A stretch of DNA of 33,314 bases from assembly GCA_903821465.1 (NCBI GenBank), contig CAIJLK010000251.1, positions 1-33,314 on the forward strand. The letters run 5' to 3'. How positions within the stretch are numbered: position 1 is the first letter of the stretch; every line of letters starts with the position of its first letter. Below are positions 23,374-30,725 of this stretch, one piece after another. A program made the translations under genes and the position numbers. The notes under the pieces are model-generated. The model saw only the letters and a program-made list of their open reading frames with translations. It searched no databases and was not told the origin of the DNA. Source of the DNA: an uncultured Bacteroidota bacterium. Lineage in GTDB: Bacteria > Bacteroidota > Bacteroidia > Chitinophagales > Chitinophagaceae.

Positions 23374-24315
23374 ATGCAGTTATCTGAACTAAGAAAAACA
23401 ATTTCTATCGTTATCCCCGTTTGTAATGAACGAGGAAACCTCCCTTTATTAATGGAGGAAATCAAATCTGTTTTCGACGGACTGAATTACGACTACTCAC
23501 TCATATTTGTGGAAGACAGCAGCACAGATGGAACATTAGAGTACATCAAAGACTGCGCTAAAAAATCGGCCAATATATTTTACATCGCTCTAACCAAAAG
23601 CTTTGGTCACCAGAACGCACTAAAAGCCGGCTTAGACAGATCATCATCCGATGCAGTGATCATGATGGATGGCGACTTACAACATCCACCGGCACTGATC
23701 CCAAGTTTAATTAAAGAATGGGAAAATGGTAATGATATTGTCTATACTATTCGCAATGATCATAAAGAGATCAGTAAGATGAAACAGCTTACTTCCAATC
23801 TGTTTTATGAGATCATCAATAATCTATCAGAAATTAATCTAGAGCCTGGCACTGCAGATTTTAGATTAATGAGTAAAAAAGTAGTTGAAGCATTTTCACT
23901 ATTTACCGAAGCAGATATATTCATGCGTGGTATGATCAAGTGGATGGGCTTTCAACAAATTGGTATCGAATATACTGCTGCAAACAGAGCATCTGGAACA
24001 AGTAAGTATACCGTAAAGAAAATGCTTCGATTAGCATTGCAAGGCATTACTTCATTCAGTACAAAGCCCTTGTATATAGCTGCTTACTTGGGACTATTCT
24101 TTTCAGTGCTTTCCATTTTATATATTCCTTATATAGTTATAAGTATCGTTACAGGTCATTATGTTTCTGGCTGGGCCTCCATGATCGCTACGATTGCTTT
24201 TTTTGGGGGACTACAATTAATGATTCTTGGCATTATCGGGATCTATCTTGGAAAACTCTTTATGCAAAGCAAACATCGACCACACTATATCGTTAAAGAA
24301 TCAAATCTACTATGA
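23374..24315 (+). CDS. GtrB/DPM1-like polyprenyl-phosphate glycosyltransferase
   Basis: A 313-residue GT2 enzyme with a C-terminal membrane anchor. The catalytic half has SIVIPVCNERGN, FVEDSSTDGT (D48) and MDGDLQHPP with the D99-x-D101 pair; ADFRLMS and RASGTSKYTVKKM follow, as in GtrB, ArnC and dolichol-phosphate mannose synthase. Two helices (about 232-258 and 267-295) complete the usual topology. The reaction is transfer of a sugar from a nucleotide to undecaprenyl phosphate at the inner membrane face, producing a donor for GT-C enzymes on the other side. This fits the presence of a GT87-like GT-C enzyme in the window. It overlaps the deacetylase gene by 4 bases. Confidence 0.9.
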   Translation: MQLSELRKTISIVIPVCNERGNLPLLMEEIKSVFDGLNYDYSLIFVEDSSTDGTLEYIKDCAKKSANIFYIALTKSFGHQNALKAGLDRSSSDAVIMMDGDLQHPPALIPSLIKEWENGNDIVYTIRNDHKEISKMKQLTSNLFYEIINNLSEINLEPGTADFRLMSKKVVEAFSLFTEADIFMRGMIKWMGFQQIGIEYTAANRASGTSKYTVKKMLRLALQGITSFSTKPLYIAAYLGLFFSVLSILYIPYIVISIVTGHYVSGWASMIATIAFFGGLQLMILGIIGIYLGKLFMQSKHRPHYIVKESNLL

Positions 24316-25085
24316 GACCCCAGGTATTGATCAGTTTTGACGTGGAAGAGTTTGATATGCCACTCGACTATCAATTCGACATTTCTATTGACCGGCAATT
24401 AGCTTTGGGTAAAGACGGACTCGACGCAGTGATGAAACTAATTGATGCGCAAGCAATTCCTACTACCCTTTTTACAACTGCCAATTTTGCCAATCATTTT
24501 CCTGATTGCATTCGTGCACATGCTACTAAGCATGAAATTGCTTCACATACTTTTTATCATTCGCATTTCAATAACGAACATTTATTGGAATCAAGATTGG
24601 CTTTGGAAAAAATAAGTGGTCATTCTGTAACAGGATTACGTATGCCACGTATGCGTGTGGTAGATATGCATGAGGTAATCAAAGCAGGTTATACTTATGA
24701 CTCCTCTATCAATCCAACATGGCTGCCCGGCAAATACAATAACTTGCATTTACCTAGAACCATTTATATGGATCAAGGAATGAAAAGAATTCCTGCTTCG
24801 GTATCTCCAAACCTTCGCATTCCCTTATTCTGGTTGAGTTTCAAGAACTTCCCATATAGTTATTTTAAACATTTAACTATACAAACCCTTGAAAAAGATG
24901 GCTATGTTTGTCTCTACCTTCATCCCTGGGAATTTATAGATATTACTAATTTTGGGCTCCCCGCTTTTACAAGAAAACTATGCGGACAACCACTACTAGA
25001 TCGACTTGATCAATTAATTACAGATCTTAAGGCAAGGGGTTACGAATTTTCAACGATTAGAAATTTTCTGTCCACCAATAAATAA
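24312..25085 (+). CDS. polysaccharide deacetylase (CE4, DVE-type)
   Basis: A 257-residue carbohydrate esterase 4/NodB-fold enzyme. Motif 1 is ISFDVEEFD (D10 and E12/E13 at the positions of the usual TFDD), and motif 2 is HEIASHTFYH with the zinc ligands H79 and H83. TGLRMPRMR takes the place of the R-x-P-Y/F motif, and LHPWEF near residue 205 supplies the final His. This DVE-type branch acts on polysaccharide or glycolipid intermediates in exopolysaccharide and capsule clusters. No signal peptide is present, so it would act in the cytoplasm, perhaps on the lipid-linked sugar made by the upstream glycosyltransferase to which it is coupled by an ATGA overlap. The next gene starts three bases after its stop. 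Confidence 0.88.
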   Translation: MRPQVLISFDVEEFDMPLDYQFDISIDRQLALGKDGLDAVMKLIDAQAIPTTLFTTANFANHFPDCIRAHATKHEIASHTFYHSHFNNEHLLESRLALEKISGHSVTGLRMPRMRVVDMHEVIKAGYTYDSSINPTWLPGKYNNLHLPRTIYMDQGMKRIPASVSPNLRIPLFWLSFKNFPYSYFKHLTIQTLEKDGYVCLYLHPWEFIDITNFGLPAFTRKLCGQPLLDRLDQLITDLKARGYEFSTIRNFLSTNK

Positions 25086-25088
25086 GAT

Positions 25089-25751
25089 ATGAAAAATAAT
25101 CAATCACTGAATCTTTGGATTGCTGGAATCTTATCCATCCTTCCTCTTTTTTATTTAGCAGCTATTTATCAAAGTTTACCCGCTATCGTGCCAACACATT
25201 TTGATATGGAAGGTAGACCCAATGGATTTAGCGAAAGATCTTCCCTCATTTATTTTACGCTCTTATTTAGCGCTATAGGGGTAGGAACTTTTTTACTCAT
25301 TACAAACCTTCCAAAAATTGATCCTAAAAAAACAGCTGGTCAATCGCCTGAATTATTTCAGAAAATGGGATTAACCATCGCTGTATTATTTTGCTTTATC
25401 AATTTTGCTATCACTTATGGCGCAGCTAATAAAGGAGAAAATATTACTTGGATTATTTTCCCGGGCATGGGTATATTTTTTGCATTTCTCGGAAAGTATA
25501 TGCGGGATATCAAACCCAATTATTTCGCTGGCTTCAGAACACCTTGGGCATTAGAGAATGATGATAATTGGAAAGAAACACATCGCTTAGCTGGTAGTAT
25601 GTGGATGGTTGGCGGAATTGCTATTACTGTTTTCACAATAGCATTGCCAACTGAATATAGGTTCATCGCATTTATGGGTATCATTGCTATCATTACAATT
25701 ATTCCATTTGTATTTTCCTATCTCTATTTTAAAAAGCATCAACCAAAATAA
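25089..25751 (+). CDS. SdpI-like DUF1648 membrane protein
   Basis: 220 residues with about six hydrophobic helices. The N-terminal DUF1648 motif is clear: LPAIVPTHFDMEGRPNGF (about 29-47), the P-x-H-F/W-x-x-x-G-x-P pattern. The SdpI half has NYFAGFRTPWALENDDNW followed by THRLAGSMW. In Bacillus subtilis SdpI is the immunity protein and signalling receptor for the SdpC toxin; most homologues in other bacteria have no known toxin partner, and I see no sdpC-like gene here. It lies three bases after the deacetylase and four bases before the hydrolase, so it is co-transcribed, but no functional link to glycan synthesis is evident. Confidence 0.88.
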   Translation: MKNNQSLNLWIAGILSILPLFYLAAIYQSLPAIVPTHFDMEGRPNGFSERSSLIYFTLLFSAIGVGTFLLITNLPKIDPKKTAGQSPELFQKMGLTIAVLFCFINFAITYGAANKGENITWIIFPGMGIFFAFLGKYMRDIKPNYFAGFRTPWALENDDNWKETHRLAGSMWMVGGIAITVFTIALPTEYRFIAFMGIIAIITIIPFVFSYLYFKKHQPK

Positions 25752-25755
25752 ATCG

Positions 25756-27195
25756 ATGAAAAAAATATCCATCCTCCTCGCAACTGTTTTGATTATTGCT
25801 AACATACATGCGCAAGATATTGTAGGCGCTTGGATGGGCTCTCTTAAAGCAGGGGCTGTGAAACTTCGGATAGTGATACATGTAAATAAAACTGAAAAGG
25901 GATTAACTGCAACATTCGATAGTCCTGATCAAAAAGCATATGGACTCCTCGTTAATAAAGTTGAATTAGTAAAAGATAGTTTGCTCTGCGAGATTCAACT
26001 TATTAAAGGTGGTTATAGAGCAAGTTGGGATGGGAAAGATGCGTTAACTGGAACATTTAGTCAGGGACCAGGATCATTTCCCATTGATATGAAAAGATTG
26101 AAAGACGATGAGATTCCCAAACAAGAAGTAAAGATCCGCCCACAAACGCCTAAAGAACCCTTTGGATATAGCGCTGAAGAAGTAGAATATGATAACGCTG
26201 ATAAAACTATTCATTACGGGGCAACGCTAACTAAACCAACAAATCAAACAGGTTTTCCAACTGTGATCATTATTACAGGAAGTGGCACACAAGACAGAGA
26301 TGGAACCATGATGGGGCATAAAACATATGCAGTACTGGCCGACTTACTTACCAAACAAGGAGTTGCAGTATTACGTGTTGACGATCGCGGTATTGGAAAA
26401 AGCAATTTGGGAATTGGGGTTGACCCAACGAAACTTACTTCTAAAGACTTTGCTGTTGATGTGAATAATAGTATTAATTATTTGTTGAGTAGAGCTGATA
26501 TCGATAAAAAGAAAATCGGATTAATAGGGCATAGCGAAGGAGGAATGATTGCACCAATGGTTGCTGTGAAGAATCAAACAGTGGCATTCTTAGTACTACT
26601 TGCAGGTCCGGGCACTAGTGGTCAGCAAATTTGGGATTTTCAGATGGGAAGAAATATTATTAAACCAAATCTTTCAGAAGCAGATAAGGCAACAGCTACA
26701 GAGATCATTAATAAGATGAATGAGCCATTTGCAAAGTCAACTGATCTTAAAACTATTACAGATCAAATGAAAGCCAATTATGCGGACTGGAAAAAAAATG
26801 TGCGCAATAGCAAAGAGAACGACTTACTCTATGCCAACCCAGAAGAGAGTTTTTTAAAAGTTGCTAAACAATTCCAAAGCGGATTGTACTGGCTTAACTA
26901 TTTTTTAAATTATCAACCAGCAGAAAATCTTCAAAAGATCAGGATCCCTGTTTTAGCTTTAAACGGATCGAACGATATACAAATCAACAGTACTGAAAAC
27001 CTCGCAGGCATTGATGCCGCTTTAAAAAAAGCAGGCAATACACACTATCAAATAAAAGAGTTAGAAGGACTGAACCATCTATTCCAAACTTCAAAAAATA
27101 AGGATCAGGCTTACGAATCGATAGACGAAACTTTCTCCCCAATTGCTGCTGCTATTGCGGCTAATTGGATTTTAACTGAGGGGGTTAAGAAATAG
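25756..27195 (+). CDS. secreted alpha/beta hydrolase
   Basis: 479 residues from the preferred ATG, which gives a signal peptide MKKISILLATVLIIANIHAQ; the open frame reaches back to 25684 but that would cover the end of the previous gene. A small beta-rich N-terminal domain (about 20-115, with VGAWMGSLKAG and GTFSQGPGSFPIDM) precedes the hydrolase fold. The oxyanion region is IITGSGTQDRDG, the nucleophile elbow GHSEGG (S260), and the likely triad partners are D407 in LNGSNDIQ and H441 in LEGLNHLF. Family members are annotated as esterases or S9-like peptidases; the substrate is unknown. Periplasmic. It closes the operon that begins at 23374 or earlier. Confidence 0.88.
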   Translation: MKKISILLATVLIIANIHAQDIVGAWMGSLKAGAVKLRIVIHVNKTEKGLTATFDSPDQKAYGLLVNKVELVKDSLLCEIQLIKGGYRASWDGKDALTGTFSQGPGSFPIDMKRLKDDEIPKQEVKIRPQTPKEPFGYSAEEVEYDNADKTIHYGATLTKPTNQTGFPTVIIITGSGTQDRDGTMMGHKTYAVLADLLTKQGVAVLRVDDRGIGKSNLGIGVDPTKLTSKDFAVDVNNSINYLLSRADIDKKKIGLIGHSEGGMIAPMVAVKNQTVAFLVLLAGPGTSGQQIWDFQMGRNIIKPNLSEADKATATEIINKMNEPFAKSTDLKTITDQMKANYADWKKNVRNSKENDLLYANPEESFLKVAKQFQSGLYWLNYFLNYQPAENLQKIRIPVLALNGSNDIQINSTENLAGIDAALKKAGNTHYQIKELEGLNHLFQTSKNKDQAYESIDETFSPIAAAIAANWILTEGVKK

Positions 27196-27207
27196 ACAGC
27201 ATTACGT

Positions 27208-27215
27208 TATCATTG
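27208..27215 (+). promoter_or_regulatory. -7-like element TATCATTG before the AcpH-like gene
   Basis: One mismatch to TAnnTTTG, four bases before the ATG, within a 24-base gap between genes. Tentative. Confidence 0.3.
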
Positions 27216-27219
27216 TGCT

Positions 27220-27813
27220 ATGAACCTACTTGCCCACGCCTATCTTTCTTTTGAACAACCGGAGATCCTGGTGGGTAATATGATCAGTGATTATGTAAAG
27301 GGGAAAAAACAATATGATTATCCAATTGGAATTCAGCATGGGATAAGATTACACCGTGCAATCGATCATTTTACTGACCACCACTTAGCAACCCATACAG
27401 GCAAACAGGTTTTTAAACCAGTAGTAGGATTATACGCTGGGGCCTTTATGGATGTGGTGTACGATCATTTTCTTGCACTAGATACCAATGAATTAAGCGA
27501 AGCTGAATGGCTACCTTTTACACAAAACGTATATAGTCAATTAAAAGAAAGCAGCCAGTTTCTACCTGAAAATTTCGCGGTACAACTGCCGCATATGAGT
27601 ACACATAATTGGTTATTTCACTACCGATATGATGCGGCAATTGAGAAGAGTTTTGGAGGATTAGTTCGAAGAACTCGATACCTAACTGATCATCTACCTG
27701 CTTTTGAGGTTTTTGAAGCGGAATATTCCTTTTTAAAAGAACAATACGAACTATTTTTCCCGGATGTTAAAAAATTTGCACAAACCGAGTTAAACCGATT
27801 ACTAAACCAATAG
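27220..27813 (+). CDS. acpH: acyl carrier protein phosphodiesterase-like (AcpH/DUF479)
   Basis: A 197-residue all-helical HD-like metalloprotein. The family opening MNLLAHAYLS, then LVGNMISDYVKG, GIQHGIRLHRAIDHFTDHH (about 47-65) and GAFMDVVYDHFLA (about 84-96) give the His and Asp metal-binding pattern of AcpH. E. coli AcpH removes the phosphopantetheine arm from acyl carrier protein, regenerating the apo form. Bacteroidota members are widely annotated this way but few have been tested. No signal peptide. It lies 24 bases after the hydrolase with a possible promoter in between, and no ACP or fatty-acid gene is nearby. Family assignment is firm; the exact biological role is inferred. Confidence 0.85.
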   Translation: MNLLAHAYLSFEQPEILVGNMISDYVKGKKQYDYPIGIQHGIRLHRAIDHFTDHHLATHTGKQVFKPVVGLYAGAFMDVVYDHFLALDTNELSEAEWLPFTQNVYSQLKESSQFLPENFAVQLPHMSTHNWLFHYRYDAAIEKSFGGLVRRTRYLTDHLPAFEVFEAEYSFLKEQYELFFPDVKKFAQTELNRLLNQ

Positions 27814-27818
27814 CCACT

Positions 27819-27826
27819 TATCTTTG
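27819..27826 (+). promoter_or_regulatory. -7 promoter element TATCTTTG before DUF2911 gene
   Basis: Exact TAnnTTTG match. It overlaps an upstream in-frame start (27824), which rules that start out for transcripts made from here and supports the ATG at 27857, 30 bases downstream. Confidence 0.5.
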
Positions 27827-27856
27827 TTTTCTACAAGTATCAAACAATTTATACTG

Positions 27857-28441
27857 ATGAAGCAACTATTATTATACCTCTTCCTTTTTGCTAGTATTAG
27901 CAGTTTCGCACAGCCCAAAGCTACCGAGTTAGATAAGTCGCCCATGGATATGAGCTATTGGCCAGCAAACTATCCCATACTAAAGATGAGTGGAAAGGCT
28001 AAAGATCAGCCTATTGCCAGAATCATTTATGGTAGACCCTTAAAAAACGGACGAACTATTTTTGGGGGTATTATTAACTATAACGAAATGTGGCGCCTGG
28101 GTGCCAATGAAGCAACCGAAATTGAAACCTTTCGCAGTATAAAAATTGGCGGAAAAATTCTTGCAAAGGGACGATATACTGTATACTGCTTACCTAAAGA
28201 AAATAAATGGACTATCATCTTTAATAAGGATAATTTCTGTTGGGGTAATTTCACTTACGATAGTAAAAAAGATTTGATCAGAACAGATATTGATGTAGAA
28301 AAAAATACAGAATCGGTAGAAGCTTTCACTATTTATTTCGACGATACTAAAAATGGAGCGAATCTAATTTTCCTTTGGGATGATATTAAAACTAGTCTTC
28401 CAATTTCATTGGTTGATGAAACAAATTCAAAAAAGAAATAG
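27857..28441 (+). CDS. secreted DUF2911 protein
   Basis: 194 residues from the chosen ATG, with a signal peptide MKQLLLYLFLFASISSFAQ. The rest is one DUF2911 domain: ARIIYGRPLKNGRTIFGGII, then YNEMWRLGANEATEIE, GKILAKGRYTVYCLP and WTIIFNKDNFCWGN, the order found in most Bacteroidota members. No catalytic residues are known for the family, so its function stays unassigned. An in-frame upstream ATG at 27824 lies within the -7 promoter element and would spoil the signal peptide. The PLP-enzyme gene starts two bases after the stop, making a likely two-gene unit, but there is no evident biochemical connection between them. Confidence 0.88.
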   Translation: MKQLLLYLFLFASISSFAQPKATELDKSPMDMSYWPANYPILKMSGKAKDQPIARIIYGRPLKNGRTIFGGIINYNEMWRLGANEATEIETFRSIKIGGKILAKGRYTVYCLPKENKWTIIFNKDNFCWGNFTYDSKKDLIRTDIDVEKNTESVEAFTIYFDDTKNGANLIFLWDDIKTSLPISLVDETNSKKK

Positions 28442-28443
28442 TT

Positions 28444-29604
28444 ATGAGCAATCAAGATAATAATTTGAGACTGGGTACCAAATATATCCATGCAGGTGCT
28501 GAACCCGATCCATCTACTGGCGCGATCATGACACCGATTTATCAGACTTCCACTTTTGTTCAGGAAGCCCCTGGTGTAAACAAAGGATTCGAATATGCAC
28601 GTAGTCAGAACCCTACACGTAAAGCTTTAGAAGAAGCATATGCGCAAATCGAGATGGCTAAATACGGACTAGCATTCAGCAGTGGTGTTGCGGCTACAGA
28701 TGCGGTAATAAAATTATTGGAACCAGGAGATGAAGTGATTGCAGCAAATGATATGTATGGTGGTACTTACCGCTTATTCACAAAGATCTTTGCCAAGTTT
28801 GGAATCAAATTCATTTATGTTGATACAACTGATGTAAACAATATAAGTAATGTTATTACTGCAAAAACAAAACTGATTTGGATTGAAACACCAACCAATC
28901 CACTCATGAATATTACTGACATTGAAGCCGTTGCTGTAATTGCTAAAAAAACAAAAGCGATACTTTGTGTTGACAATACTTTTGCATCGCCTTATTTACA
29001 AAATCCATTGACCTTAGGTGCAGATATAGTCATGCATTCGGCTACCAAATATTTAGGCGGACATAGCGATCTGATCCAAGGTTGCTTAATGATGAATGAT
29101 ACAGATTTGCGCGAGCAATTATATTTTATTCAAAAATCAACTGGAGCTGTACCCGGACCGATGGATTGTTTTCTTGTTTTGCGTGGCATCAAAACATTAC
29201 ACGTGCGCATGCAGCGGCATTGTGAGAATGGTGAGAAAATTGCGCATTTCTTACGCAACCACCCAAAAGTGCAAAGGGTTTACTGGTGTGGCTTTGAAGA
29301 CCATCATAATTACGCGATCGCGAAAAAACAAATGCGTGGATTTGGTGGCATGATGAGCTTTACATTAAAAGATGATAGCGTTGAAAATGCAAAACGTGTT
29401 TTAAGTAGCACCAAGCTTTTCTCCCTAGCCGAAAGTTTGGGTGGAGTAGAATCGTTGATCAATCATCCTGCAACAATGACCCATGCTTCCATTCCAAGAG
29501 AAGAAAGGATCAAGAATGGATTAACCGACTCATTAATTCGTTTAAGTGTAGGCATTGAGGACGTAGAAGACTTAATCGTGGATCTTAATCAGGCGATAGG
29601 ATGA
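28444..29604 (+). CDS. cystathionine gamma-synthase/lyase-type PLP enzyme
   Basis: A 386-residue Cys/Met metabolism PLP-dependent enzyme. The fold's marks are clear: TPIYQTSTFV, YARSQNPTRKALE (phosphate-binding Tyr/Arg from the partner subunit), FSSGVAATDAV, YGGTYRLF, the DNTFASPYLQNP region with the cofactor Asp, and SATKYLGGHSD with K202 as the Schiff-base lysine. The end SLGGVESLINHPATMTH and RLSVGIEDVEDLI is standard. The reaction may be synthesis of cystathionine from O-acyl-homoserine and cysteine, or its gamma-cleavage; sequence motifs alone do not separate these. Cytoplasmic homotetramer by homology. The stop is directly followed by a repeat block. Confidence 0.92.
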   Translation: MSNQDNNLRLGTKYIHAGAEPDPSTGAIMTPIYQTSTFVQEAPGVNKGFEYARSQNPTRKALEEAYAQIEMAKYGLAFSSGVAATDAVIKLLEPGDEVIAANDMYGGTYRLFTKIFAKFGIKFIYVDTTDVNNISNVITAKTKLIWIETPTNPLMNITDIEAVAVIAKKTKAILCVDNTFASPYLQNPLTLGADIVMHSATKYLGGHSDLIQGCLMMNDTDLREQLYFIQKSTGAVPGPMDCFLVLRGIKTLHVRMQRHCENGEKIAHFLRNHPKVQRVYWCGFEDHHNYAIAKKQMRGFGGMMSFTLKDDSVENAKRVLSSTKLFSLAESLGGVESLINHPATMTHASIPREERIKNGLTDSLIRLSVGIEDVEDLIVDLNQAIG

Positions 29605-29605
29605 A

Positions 29606-29658
29606 GTGAAGAGTGAAGAAGAAGATAAAAGTGAAAAGATAAAAGTGATGAGTGAAAA
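29606..29658 (+). repeat. GTGAAGAG/GATAAAA intergenic repeat, copy 3
   Basis: Starts one base after the PLP-enzyme stop and contains GTGAAGAG, GTGAAGAA, GATAAAA and GTGAAAA units. Its last GTG (29652) is the only reasonable start of the next gene, so the repeat provides a start codon. Confidence 0.7.
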
Positions 29659-30437
29659 ATAAACAATTACAAGCATTTTTTGATGAAAAAGTAGACCGAT
29701 ATAATCGGCCTGATTTTATAGCAGCTGATCCTGTTTGTATACCTCATTTATTTTCAAAAAAACAGGATATTGAAATTGCAGGATTTTTTGCAGCCATCTT
29801 TGCCTGGGGCAATCGTACAACCATCATTAATAAATCAACTGAGTTGATGCAATTGATGCAGATGGCGCCGCATGATTTTTGTTTGAATCATTCTGATCAT
29901 GATCTAAAAAACTTACTGCAATTCAAACACCGAACTTTCAATGCTACCGATCTTTTATACTGTATCGAATTTCTGAAATACCATTATTCGAAACACAAGA
30001 GTCTTGAAACAGCATTTTTCCCGGAAATAATTATAAAGTCAGCCAAAGAAAATATAGTAGAACGGGGCCTCATACATTTTCATCATTATTTTTTTTCTCT
30101 GGAAGATGCACCAAACAGAACCAGAAAACATATTGCCACACCCGATAAAAATTCGGGTTGTAAAAGATTGAATATGTATTTGCGATGGATGGTGCGGAAT
30201 GATAAAAAAGGGGTAGATTTTGGGATCTGGAAAAAAATCAAACCTGCAGATCTGATCTGTCCCATTGATGTACATGTAGCTCGTGTGGCAAAACGCTTTC
30301 AATTACTTGATCGTAAGCAAGCTGATTGGGCAGCTGCAGTTGAACTCACCCAATACTTGCGTACCTTAGATTCATCGGATCCCGTAAAATACGATTACGC
30401 ATTATTTGGTTTGGGGGTGATGGAAAAATACAGATAA
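29652..30437 (+). CDS. TIGR02757-like conserved protein, function unknown
   Basis: A 261-residue protein of the TIGR02757 group found across Bacteroidota and some other phyla. Recognisable blocks are FFDEKVDRYNRPDFIAADPV at the start, FFAAIFAWGNRTTIINKS, KRLNMYLRWMVRNDKKGVDFG, and CPIDVHVARVAKRF. The last resembles the helix-hairpin-helix type end of DNA glycosylases, but the catalytic pattern cannot be confirmed. The start is GTG: the ATG at 29648 runs into a stop after four codons, and the next in-frame ATG would remove the conserved N-terminus. The GTG lies within a low-complexity repeat block. A 94-residue gene follows after one base and is probably translated from the same message. Confidence 0.82.
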   Translation: MKNKQLQAFFDEKVDRYNRPDFIAADPVCIPHLFSKKQDIEIAGFFAAIFAWGNRTTIINKSTELMQLMQMAPHDFCLNHSDHDLKNLLQFKHRTFNATDLLYCIEFLKYHYSKHKSLETAFFPEIIIKSAKENIVERGLIHFHHYFFSLEDAPNRTRKHIATPDKNSGCKRLNMYLRWMVRNDKKGVDFGIWKKIKPADLICPIDVHVARVAKRFQLLDRKQADWAAAVELTQYLRTLDSSDPVKYDYALFGLGVMEKYR

Positions 30438-30438
30438 C

Positions 30439-30723
30439 ATGAACAACAATATTGATCTTATTTCTTTGGAAAAACTATCCTTCGATGAATTAGTGGCAAC
30501 TATCAATGAGCTCATCGCTAAGGATTTTTCAAAACTTGTTTATTTATTGTATGCAGTAGATGTATCTGAAAAAAAATTGAAACAATTATTAGCAGAACAT
30601 CCCAATGAAGATGCCGGTAAATTGATTGCGCTATTAATGTTAGAGCGACAAGAACAAAAACGCAAATCCCGCGAACAATTCAAACAACGGGAACAGGATA
30701 TCCCTGAGGAGGATAAGTGGTAG
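30439..30723 (+). CDS. conserved small protein, function unknown
   Basis: 94 residues, strongly charged and predicted all-helical. The centre has FDELVATINELIAKDFSKLVYLL in two parts, then AVDVSEKKLKQLLAEHP. It ends in a long charged helix LMLERQEQKRKSREQFKQRE that looks like a coiled coil. No signal peptide or membrane helix, so cytoplasmic. Small proteins of this kind are common in Bacteroidota without assigned function. It starts one base after the TIGR02757-like stop and thus probably works with it or is translated along with it. The stop lies only two bases from the stop of the convergent GH9-CE4 gene, with no terminator hairpin visible between them. Confidence 0.75.
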   Translation: MNNNIDLISLEKLSFDELVATINELIAKDFSKLVYLLYAVDVSEKKLKQLLAEHPNEDAGKLIALLMLERQEQKRKSREQFKQREQDIPEEDKW

Positions 30724-30725
30724 CC

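Noticed and set aside
25089..25751. An SdpC/SdpI-type toxin-immunity system
   Set aside because: Only the SdpI-like membrane protein is present; the neighbours are a deacetylase and a hydrolase, with no toxin or autorepressor gene.
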